Assembly: GCA_025356795.1 (NCBI GenBank) | Contig: JANXRR010000050.1 | Coordinates: 1 to 5,963 of the forward strand | DNA: 5,963 bases | Direction: 5' to 3' | From: Bacteroidia bacterium | GTDB lineage: Bacteria; Bacteroidota; Bacteroidia; Cytophagales; Cyclobacteriaceae | Shown: piece after piece, positions 1 through 5,375 of the stretch | Numbering within the stretch: the stretch's first letter is position 1 | How the letters are laid out: each line of letters starts with the position of its first letter | Position numbers and translations under genes: made by a program | The notes under the pieces: model-generated | Told to the model about the DNA's origin: nothing | Database searches by the model: none | The model's input: only the letters and a program-made list of their open reading frames with translations

Positions 1-884
1 AAACAACAGAAGAAATTCGCGACCGTGTGGCGTTTGAATATTTAACACCACTTTTCCCGGAAGAGAAGTTGAGGCTCAGCACTACGCCCGATAACATGTC
101 TACCCGCATTCTTGATTTGTTTGCACCCATTGGAAAGGGACAACGCGGAATGATTGTAGCACAACCTAAAACAGGCAAAACGGTTTTGTTGAAACAAATT
201 GCCAATGCAATAGCAGAAAATCACCCGGAAGTTTATTTGATTGTATTGTTGATTGATGAGCGCCCGGAAGAAGTTACTGATATGGCTCGAAGCGTGAGAG
301 GCGAAGTAATTGCCTCTACGTTCGATGAACAGGCAGACAGGCATGTCAAGGTTGCTTCTATCGTGTTAGAAAAGGCAAAACGTATGGTAGAATGCGGCCA
401 CGATGTGGTTATTTTATTAGATTCAATTACTCGTTTAGCCAGAGCCTACAATACAGTTGTTCCTTCATCTGGAAAAATTCTTTCCGGTGGTGTTGATGCC
501 AATGCGTTACATAAACCCAAGCGCTTCTTTGGCGCAGCGCGTAATGTGGAAAATGGCGGATCTCTTACTATCATTGCCACTGCCCTAATAGATACAGGCT
601 CTAAAATGGACGAAGTTATTTTTGAAGAGTTCAAAGGAACAGGTAACATGGAACTTCAATTAGATCGCAAGCTTTCTAATAAGCGCGTGTATCCAGCTAT
701 AGATGTGCCCGCATCAGGCACAAGAAGAGAAGACTTGTTGATGAAGGAAGATGAACTTGCCCGTGTCTGGATTTTACGAAAGTATATGAGCGATATGAAC
801 TCGGTAGAAGCAATGGAGTTTCTTCAAAGCAAAATGAAAGGAACCCGTAACAACCAAGAGTTCTTGGTTTCGATGAACGGATAA
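1..884 (+). CDS. rho: Transcription termination factor Rho, ATPase domain (5' end outside window)
   Basis: Rho is the hexameric RNA-dependent ATPase/translocase that ends transcription of untranslated RNA. The frame stays open to the left edge, so the GTG at 27 is an internal codon and the N-terminal RNA-binding part is missing. Numbered from that GTG, the visible part has Walker A AQPKTGKT (45-52), the catalytic Glu in LIDERPEE (E78), Walker B VVILLD (127-132), the Q-loop [13 protein letters not shown] (153-165), the R-loop KGTGN (203-207) and the likely arginine finger in SGTRRED (R233). These line up almost without gaps with E. coli Rho as I remember it. The C-terminus (AMEFLQSKM) is also typical. 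All key ATPase residues are intact, so the protein should be functional. The gene ends in a stem-loop whose loop contains the TAA. The small gene at 953-1213 converges on it. Its promoter is not in the window. Confidence 0.98.
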   Translation, partial: TTEEIRDRVAFEYLTPLFPEEKLRLSTTPDNMSTRILDLFAPIGKGQRGMIVAQPKTGKTVLLKQIANAIAENHPEVYLIVLLIDERPEEVTDMARSVRGEVIASTFDEQADRHVKVASIVLEKAKRMVECGHDVVILLDSITRLARAYNTVVPSSGKILSGGVDANALHKPKRFFGAARNVENGGSLTIIATALIDTGSKMDEVIFEEFKGTGNMELQLDRKLSNKRVYPAIDVPASGTRREDLLMKEDELARVWILRKYMSDMNSVEAMEFLQSKMKGTRNNQEFLVSMNG

Positions 885-900
885 AGTTTGTTCATCGAAA
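868..900 (+). repeat. Perfect inverted repeat (hairpin) around the rho stop codon
   Basis: TTTCGATGAAC (868-878) and GTTCATCGAAA (890-900) are exact reverse complements of 11 bases. The 11-base loop (879-889) contains the rho TAA at 882-884. A second hairpin lies just upstream, AACCAAG (852-858) with CTTGGTT (863-869) and a 4-base loop, sharing two bases with the larger stem. No T-run follows at 901, so it is not a standard intrinsic terminator on the + strand. It may protect the 3' end of the mRNA, contribute to termination between the converging genes, or play a part in rho autoregulation. The pairing is directly visible; the role is unknown. Confidence 0.6.
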
Positions 901-952
901 TCCAGAAAACCTTATAGTTTCGCATTAAACTCGCTTACTAAGTTGAGTTGAC

Positions 953-1213
953 TTATTTTTTAGCAGCCCGACTTGCAATCTGGCTCCGAAACCACTCGTT
1001 TGCACTTTCGGTCCATTTATAATTGTCGCGAATATGTTCCATAGTAGCTTTTTCTATATCGGTGTAAGCACCACCATCTACAACTGCTGCTATAAGTGAT
1101 TCTGCATCCTTTCGGGAGATCCGGCCATCACCTTCTCCTTCTACTGCTTTATCGGCCATGTCTAACAAATGACCATCCAAGTTTTTTCCGTTTACGTTTT
1201 TATAGTAGCTCAT
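953..1213 (-). CDS. Small conserved-type protein with an EF-hand-like loop, function unknown
   Basis: This is an 86-residue soluble protein with no signal peptide or membrane segment. Residues 25-36 read EGEGDGRISRKD. This fits an EF-hand calcium loop: acidic at positions 1, 3 and 5, Gly at 6, Ile at 8 and an acidic residue at 12, though with Glu/Asp substitutions for the canonical Asp/Glu. It sits between predicted helices (LLDMADKAV and AESLIAAVV). The C-terminal half contains YTDIEKATMEHIRDNYKW and ANEWFRSQI. I recall close matches to this block (GDGRIS followed by YTD.EK and W..A..WFR) in unnamed small proteins of Bacteroidota and Proteobacteria, with no assigned function. The ATG at 1213 is chosen because MSYYK is a natural N-terminus and the upstream DNA is AT-rich and non-coding. 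It converges with rho, 68 bases away, and lies downstream of the helicase on the same strand without a visible terminator between them. Calcium binding is an inference. Confidence 0.85.
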   Translation of the reverse strand: MSYYKNVNGKNLDGHLLDMADKAVEGEGDGRISRKDAESLIAAVVDGGAYTDIEKATMEHIRDNYKWTESANEWFRSQIASRAAKK

Positions 1214-1391
1214 AGTTTTAATTTAAATTGTAGGAAATGTATGAATTGAGCATGGTTTTAATGCTAAGTATTTATTGCCATTTAAAAAAAACTCGGTAAA
1301 TAGTAATAACTCCAAAATTTACAAAAGAATAGTTTGATTGGCCTCACTCATTAGATTTACAATAGTTAGGACAATTAATGGCTAGTAACCC

Positions 1392-2651
1392 TTATTCCTC
1401 CCACTTCTTTTTATGAAAGGCTCCCTTAAACTCAGGGTCATCTAATCTTTTCTGACGATCAATTTCACGTGCCATCAATTGGGCTTCTTCAAAAGTGGTT
1501 TCAGCAACCTCAACTTCCGCTGGCATTTCCTTCACAGGAATTTTCAGCCCAATAATTTTCTCAATCCGCTCAATGTGATATTCTTCAGCTCTGGTTACAA
1601 ACGTAATGGCCCTGCCTGCCTGTAGTGCCCTTCCGGTTCTCCCTATTCTGTGAACATAATCTTCGTATAGGTTAGGCACATCAAAATTGATTACGTGCGA
1701 AACCTTAACCACATCTATACCTCGCGCAGATACATCTGTGGAAACAAGCACTCTTAGTTTACCTTCTTTAAATTCATTGATGGCATTGATGCGACTATTC
1801 TGCCCTTTATTAGAATGAATAACTTTTACCGAGCCTGAAACTTTCCTTTCAATAAATTTGTAAATATTATTAGCCGATTCTTTGGTGCGAGCAAAAATCA
1901 TAACACGGCTAAACTCTTCTTGATGCAAAAGAAAATCAACAAAATTGATTTTTGTTCTCAAGTTTGGAACATGATATAACTCCTGCTCTACCTGTTTTGA
2001 AGGTGTTGCCTGTGGTGTTATTTCTATCCTTACGGGAAACTCTAAAAAATCCTGCGAAAGTTTTTCCACTTTGGCGGGAAAGGTGGCAGAGAATAATAGA
2101 TTCTGGCGTTTAGAAGGGATCACTTCAAATATTTTTCTGAGCTGGTGCATGAAACCCATGTCCATCATTCTGTCGGCTTCATCCAACACCAACGTTTTGA
2201 TTGATTTTACTTCAAATATTTTTTTAAGATATAATTCCATAAATCTTCCAGGAGTAGCCACCAGAATATCAACACCGTTCGCTAGTTGGTCTAGTTGTGT
2301 TTTTGGACCCACGCCACCATAAAGCGCCACTATACGCAAGTCCGTATTCTTGGCAAGAATGTTTGCGTGTTCGGCCAACTGCACCACCAGTTCTTTTGTA
2401 GGTCCCAATATTAATGCCCGTGGCTCGCTGCCTTGAGCATACTTTATTTTCATTAGCATCGGAAGGAGATACGCGGCAGTCTTTCCGGTTCCAGTTTGGG
2501 CAATGCCAATTACATGTTGGCCTGCGGTAATTATGGGTATTGCTTTTTGCTGAATTTCAGTGGGAGATAAAAACCCAGCATCGCTAATCGCATCCAGCAA
2601 TTGCTTATTGAGTTTGAAGGCTTCCCATGGATTAACTAGATTTATGGACAC
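1392..2651 (-). CDS. DEAD-box ATP-dependent RNA helicase, RhlE-like
   Basis: ATP-driven RNA unwinding enzyme, cytosolic, probably acting in ribosome assembly or mRNA turnover like other RhlE-type helicases. I place the start at GTG 2651, giving 419 residues. All family motifs are present in order: Q motif PTEIQQ (30-35), Walker A AQTGTGKT (51-58), Ia PTKELV (84-89), GG (112-113), Ib TPGR (133-136), II DEAD (157-160), III SAT (188-190), IV IFARTKE (252-258), V STDVSARGID (304-313) and VI HRIGRTGR (334-341). The short basic tail ends in KKKWEE. The reading frame is open further upstream to ATGs at 2738 and 2753. That stretch is antisense to the conserved N-terminus of pyrC and has no helicase similarity, so I reject it. 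There are no ATG, GTG or TTG codons between 2738 and 2651. No Shine-Dalgarno sequence is visible. The exact paralogue is not assignable from sequence alone. Confidence 0.96.
   Translation of the reverse strand: MSINLVNPWEAFKLNKQLLDAISDAGFLSPTEIQQKAIPIITAGQHVIGIAQTGTGKTAAYLLPMLMKIKYAQGSEPRALILGPTKELVVQLAEHANILAKNTDLRIVALYGGVGPKTQLDQLANGVDILVATPGRFMELYLKKIFEVKSIKTLVLDEADRMMDMGFMHQLRKIFEVIPSKRQNLLFSATFPAKVEKLSQDFLEFPVRIEITPQATPSKQVEQELYHVPNLRTKINFVDFLLHQEEFSRVMIFARTKESANNIYKFIERKVSGSVKVIHSNKGQNSRINAINEFKEGKLRVLVSTDVSARGIDVVKVSHVINFDVPNLYEDYVHRIGRTGRALQAGRAITFVTRAEEYHIERIEKIIGLKIPVKEMPAEVEVAETTFEEAQLMAREIDRQKRLDDPEFKGAFHKKKWEE
2613..2644 (+). promoter_or_regulatory. Candidate pyrC promoter inside the helicase 5' end
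   Basis: TTTG at 2613-2616, a 20-base spacer, then TAGATTTA at 2637-2644. This matches the Bacteroidota sigma-A consensus (TTTG, about 19 bases, TAnnTTTG) except for the last base of the -7 element. Transcription would begin near 2650, giving pyrC a leader of only about 18 bases. The placement within helicase codons is forced by the 16-base gap between the two divergent starts. It is a motif match only. Confidence 0.4.
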
Positions 2652-2667
2652 AAATTTATGATAACAG

Positions 2668-4005
2668 ATGAATTCTATTTTGATTATAAATGCAAAAATT
2701 GTCAACGAAGGTAAGGTGTTTGAATCAGATGTTTTCATCAAGGGAGAATACATTGAAAAAATAGAAAAGGACTTACGCCATTTACATGCTGATATGGTGA
2801 TTGATGCCAGCGGCCAATATTTATTGCCTGGCGCTATTGATGATCAAGTACACTTCCGTGAACCAGGCCTTACTCACAAGGGAACTATCTATAGTGAATC
2901 GCGGGCCGCAGTTGCTGGCGGGGTAACTAGTTTTATGGAAATGCCCAATACAATTCCGCCTACGTTTACCCAACAATTATTAGAAGAAAAATATTCAATA
3001 GCTTCAAAAAGCTCTCTTGCTAACTATTCATTTTTTATGGGAGCTTCTAATGATAATATTGAGGAAGTTTTAAAAACCGATATTTCAAAAGTATGTGGTT
3101 TAAAAATTTTTATGGGCTCCTCAACGGGTAACCTGCTTGTAGATGATGCTAAAAAACTAGAAGCTTTTTTTTCTAAATTCCCTTCGTTAATTGCTTCTCA
3201 TTGTGAAGATGAGCCCACAGTTCGGGCCAATATGGAAGCCTATACAAAAGAATATGGCGAAGCATTGACGGCTAAATTCCATCCACTAATCCGCTCTGAA
3301 GAAGCCTGTTTCAAATCTTCCTCCTTTGCTGTTTCTCTTGCCAAAAAATGGAACACACGGTTACATATATTACATATTTCAACGGCAAAGGAAACTCAGC
3401 TCTTTGATAATAGCTTGCCATTAAAAGAAAAAAAAATCACAGCGGAAGCATGTATTCATCATCTGTGGTTTAACGAAAGCGATTATGCGAGATTAGGCAA
3501 TCTTATTAAATGGAATCCTGCTATTAAGAAAGCAACTGATCAGCAAGCTATTTTTCAAGCAGTTTTAGACAACAGGATAGATGTTATTGCTACCGATCAC
3601 GCACCACACACCCTAGAAGACAAGCAAGGCATATATTATAAAGCACCCAGCGGTGGGCCATTAGTTCAACATAGTTTGGTGGCAATGTTAGAATTTTATC
3701 ATCAAGGTAAAATCTCACTTGAAAGAATAGTTGAAAAGATGAGCCACAACCCAACTATTCTCTTTCAGATTTTTAAACGAGGCTACATACGTGAACAATA
3801 TTATGCCGATTTAGTTCTTGTTGATTTGAATGCACCTTGGAAAGTCAATAAAACAAATATTTTATCTAAATGTGGTTGGTCTCCATTCGAAGACGTTGAT
3901 TTTAAATCAACAATAAAAAGCACCATCGTCTCTGGTCATTTGGCATATCATCATGGGAAACTAAATGAAGGGCAAGCAGGGAAGCGGTTACTGTTTGAAA
4001 AATGA
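2668..4005 (+). CDS. pyrC: Dihydroorotase (pyrimidine biosynthesis)
   Basis: Metal-dependent amidohydrolase that reversibly cyclises N-carbamoyl-L-aspartate to dihydroorotate, the third step of de novo pyrimidine synthesis, in the cytosol. At 445 residues it has the usual class I length. Visible features are the N-terminal strand block MNSILIINAKIVNEG, metal/substrate motif DDQVHFREPG (58-67, with H62 and R64), MPNT (92-95), the probable carboxylated lysine K146 in GLKIFMGSS, H178 in SHCED, H236 in LHILHIST, the substrate-loop KWNPAIK (281-287) and catalytic D310 in ATDHAPH. The first His of the amidohydrolase HxH pair is Gln (Q60). I recall this as normal for Bacteroidota PyrC, for example Porphyromonas, so it is not a sign of decay. 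The ATG at 2668 directly precedes the conserved N-terminus. No other pyr gene is nearby, so it appears monocistronic. The tRNA-His promoter starts three bases after its stop. Confidence 0.97.
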   Translation: MNSILIINAKIVNEGKVFESDVFIKGEYIEKIEKDLRHLHADMVIDASGQYLLPGAIDDQVHFREPGLTHKGTIYSESRAAVAGGVTSFMEMPNTIPPTFTQQLLEEKYSIASKSSLANYSFFMGASNDNIEEVLKTDISKVCGLKIFMGSSTGNLLVDDAKKLEAFFSKFPSLIASHCEDEPTVRANMEAYTKEYGEALTAKFHPLIRSEEACFKSSSFAVSLAKKWNTRLHILHISTAKETQLFDNSLPLKEKKITAEACIHHLWFNESDYARLGNLIKWNPAIKKATDQQAIFQAVLDNRIDVIATDHAPHTLEDKQGIYYKAPSGGPLVQHSLVAMLEFYHQGKISLERIVEKMSHNPTILFQIFKRGYIREQYYADLVLVDLNAPWKVNKTNILSKCGWSPFEDVDFKSTIKSTIVSGHLAYHHGKLNEGQAGKRLLFEK

Positions 4006-4007
4006 TT

Positions 4008-4038
4008 TTTGCAAATTAATCATGGCTGGCTACCTTTG
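4008..4038 (+). promoter_or_regulatory. Promoter of tRNA-His, exact Bacteroidota consensus
   Basis: TTTG (4008-4011), a 19-base spacer, then TACCTTTG (4031-4038). Both boxes and the spacing match the Bacteroidota vegetative promoter TTTG-N19-TAnnTTTG exactly. The predicted start is around 4043-4046, leaving a leader of under 10 bases before the tRNA, which is normal for a stable RNA. The -33 box begins just after the pyrC stop at 4003-4005, so the two units are nearly touching but separately transcribed. Confidence 0.8.
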
Positions 4039-4052
4039 CCAACCAATTACAC

Positions 4053-4127
4053 GGTGGATGTAGTTCAGTTGGTTAGAATGCTAGATTGTGATTCTGGAGG
4101 TCGCGGGTTCGAGCCCCGTCATTCACC
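4053..4127 (+). tRNA. tRNA-His (anticodon GTG)
   Basis: The complete cloverleaf folds. The acceptor is GTGGATG (4054-4060) with CATTCAC (4120-4126). The D stem is GTTC with GAAT. The anticodon stem is CTAGA (4081-4085) with TCTGG (4093-4097) around loop TTGTGAT, giving anticodon GTG at 4088-4090. The variable loop is AGGTC, and the T arm is GCGGG-TTCGAGC-CCCGT. The extra G(-1) diagnostic of tRNA-His is encoded at 4053 and faces discriminator C73 at 4127. The 3' CCA is not encoded (CTT follows), so it must be added enzymatically. A consensus promoter lies upstream and a terminator immediately downstream, so this is a single-gene unit. Confidence 0.97.
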
Positions 4128-4169
4128 CTTAATAAATAAAGCCCCAACATGGGGCTTTATTTATTAAGG
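4127..4169 (+). terminator. Strong hairpin terminator of tRNA-His
   Basis: A perfect 20-bp inverted repeat, 4127-4146 with 4150-4169, closed by the 3-base loop ACA. The core is GCCCC/GGGGC flanked by A/T-rich arms (AATAAATAAA and TTTATTTATT), so it can act in both directions. The outermost pair uses the tRNA discriminator base C4127. Allowing one bulged C (4126), three more pairs reach into the acceptor strand (4123-4125 with 4170-4172). On the + strand the U-rich right arm probably serves as the release tract near 4160-4166. Confidence 0.85.
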
Positions 4170-4205
4170 TGATTTATCTTCCTTCAAAATTTCATAAATT
4201 CGATA

Positions 4206-4463
4206 ATGAATTCAATTGAAGATTTTAAGTCTTTTTCGATAGATCTAAAAATAAAGGTACTTTATGAAAAAGGCATATTTATAATGTCTATCAGATATTA
4301 TCGATATAAAATCAATTTGTATTTGCTGGGCGAAAATTACGTTGAAGTATTCGTAAACCATAAACAATCACTAGTTGAAAAAATTGATTTGATGGATTCA
4401 AATCATTCTCGAATGAAGTTTTATATAGATCAAATAAAATTGCCTCAACTTAGGTGTAAATAA
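4206..4463 (+). CDS. Hypothetical protein, 85 residues
   Basis: I do not know a function. The protein looks soluble, with no signal peptide or membrane helix. An N-terminal helical stretch (IEDFKSFSIDLKIKVLYEKG) is followed by alternating hydrophobic, aromatic-rich segments typical of beta strands (YYRYKINLYLLG, YVEVFVNH). A closing segment, FYIDQIKLPQL, follows. I have a faint memory of similar short unnamed Bacteroidota proteins starting with an 'EFK.LS.EEKA' helix and containing 'YY..K..LY' and 'YVEV' strands, which argues that it is a real gene. The ATG at 4206 matches that pattern; M27 (4284) is a less likely start. Base composition is clearly more AT-rich than rho or pyrC. Only 36 bases separate it from the tRNA terminator and no consensus promoter is visible there. 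The stop codon lies in the stem of the downstream terminator, which supports the 3' end. Confidence 0.7.
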   Translation: MNSIEDFKSFSIDLKIKVLYEKGIFIMSIRYYRYKINLYLLGENYVEVFVNHKQSLVEKIDLMDSNHSRMKFYIDQIKLPQLRCK

Positions 4464-4495
4464 AAAAGGCTTCAATTCATGAAGCCTTTTTTATT
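4459..4495. terminator. Bidirectional terminator between convergent genes
   Basis: Perfect 16-bp inverted repeat, 4459-4474 with 4480-4495, around the 5-base loop ATTCA. The core is GGCTTCA/TGAAGCC, flanked by A6 on the left and T6 on the right, giving an ideal U-tract in both directions. It serves the gene ending at 4463, whose stop lies inside the left arm, and the opposite-strand gene ending at 4512, 17 bases away. Confidence 0.9.
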
Positions 4496-4511
4496 ACTCA
4501 TTTAAAGAAGC

Positions 4512-5255
4512 CTATGCTGTCTCTTGAATCTTTGAAGTTATCTTAAGTACCACTGATTTTTTAGCTTTATATAAACAATATCCGCATTGATAGTGCTTTG
4601 TCAATTCTCCTTCGTCCGTTGCAGTAGCAGGTCTAACTACCTCTTCTTTTACTACTTTAAACGTTTGGTAATTGCATTCAGGACACTGAATAGCGTGGAG
4701 ATGGCCCGAGTATTTTTCTATTTTAATAAAACCACTCTCTTCATCTTTCCAAACATCATAATCTACAGAGAAAACATTCTCTTCGGCCTGCATCCCTTCA
4801 TCTAAATATACATCTTCCTCTTCTTCACTCAAAAGTTTCATGGCCTTACCTGTCTTAGGGGAAATCCGAGGCTTGTAACGCAACACTTTAAGCCTTTTTT
4901 CGATATAAAAAGGATAATAAAATTTGAGAAGATTTTGAATGATAACCGCAGTAATTGTTCCCATCATAATGGTTAAAAACAATTTTACGAAGATCATAAT
5001 AGTTTTTAACTCAACAATTGCTGAATTAAAAAAGAAACCAGCGCCCGTAATGATAATTATGGTTGCTATCCATAGGGATGAAATTTCATACTTATTAATG
5101 AAATCATATTTATCCTTATTGTCTCCATTAGTGGCAAGCCGGATGAAATAGCCCAAAACTATCAGAATGCCAGCTGCCCAGCAGATATATGCCACATTTG
5201 CGGCCAGTAAGTTCCAATCATCATATTTGTGAGGGTCAATAACTTGATCATTCAT
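4512..5255 (-). CDS. Three-helix membrane protein with a TPM-like zinc-ribbon tail, function unknown
   Basis: 247 residues. Hydrophobic helices lie at about 19-40 (VAYICWAAGILIVLGYFI), 60-78 (SLWIATIIIITGAGFFF) and 86-110 (IMIFVKLFLTIMMGTITAV). The basic segment after helix 3 (KRLKVLRYKPR) puts the long C-terminal part in the cytosol by the positive-inside rule. That tail has an acidic stretch, LSEEEEDVYLDEG (142-154), then FSVDYDVW (162-169) and two cysteine pairs, C191/C194 and C224/C227, forming a probable zinc ribbon. The order 'TGK.MK.LSEEEEDVYLDEG..AEE..FSVDYDVW' then 'CPECNYQT' then 'C..C' resembles the cysteine-rich C-terminus of TPM-domain (YgcG/Psb32-like) proteins as I remember it, with the first two cysteine pairs lost. 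There is no TPM domain here. The ATG at 5255 gives a natural N-terminus and has a promoter match upstream. No biochemical role can be assigned. Confidence 0.88.
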   Translation of the reverse strand: MNDQVIDPHKYDDWNLLAANVAYICWAAGILIVLGYFIRLATNGDNKDKYDFINKYEISSLWIATIIIITGAGFFFNSAIVELKTIMIFVKLFLTIMMGTITAVIIQNLLKFYYPFYIEKRLKVLRYKPRISPKTGKAMKLLSEEEEDVYLDEGMQAEENVFSVDYDVWKDEESGFIKIEKYSGHLHAIQCPECNYQTFKVVKEEVVRPATATDEGELTKHYQCGYCLYKAKKSVVLKITSKIQETA

Positions 5256-5291
5256 GGATATTATTTTTTATGTTTTTGTTGTTGAGGTTAG

Positions 5292-5324
5292 CAAATATAA
5301 TAAACCGCTGTCACCAATTCCAAG
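5292..5324 (-). promoter_or_regulatory. Candidate promoter of the membrane-protein gene
   Basis: Read on the minus strand, TATATTTG (5299-5292) is an exact TAnnTTTG -7 element. A 21-base spacer upstream leads to CTTG (5324-5321), three of four matches to the -33 box TTTG. Transcription would start near 5286, a leader of about 30 bases before the ATG at 5255. A second exact TATATTTG on the same strand at 5342-5335 lacks a -33 partner at the right distance. Confidence 0.5.
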
Positions 5325-5375
5325 TCGATTAATTCAAATATATGTAAATACACCGCACTTTTTTAAGGTTTTTAT

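Noticed and set aside
1249..1265. Hairpin AGCAT/ATGCT upstream of the small gene
   Set aside because: Only 5 bp with a 7-base loop in AT-rich DNA; expected by chance.
1313..1320. CAAAATTT as a minus-strand promoter for the small EF-hand-like gene
   Set aside because: The -7 element is imperfect (AAATTTTG) and no TTTG partner is found at a suitable distance upstream.
2071..2322. Plus-strand ORF of 83 codons inside the helicase gene
   Set aside because: It is an antisense shadow of a gene with all DEAD-box motifs and has no recognisable protein features. The same applies to the open frames opposite rho and opposite the membrane-protein gene.
2651..2658. Exact -7 element TAAATTTG on the minus strand as helicase promoter
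   Set aside because: It overlaps the GTG start, so transcription would begin downstream of the start codon, and no -33 box lies at the right distance.
2652..2753. N-terminal extension of the helicase to ATG 2753 (or 2738)
   Set aside because: It would be antisense to the conserved start of pyrC, shows no helicase similarity, and adds about 30 residues before the usual N-terminal block just ahead of the Q motif.
4100..4170. Integration (att) site at the 3' end of tRNA-His
   Set aside because: No second copy of the tRNA 3' end and no integrase gene are present in the window. The tRNA is intact with its own terminator.
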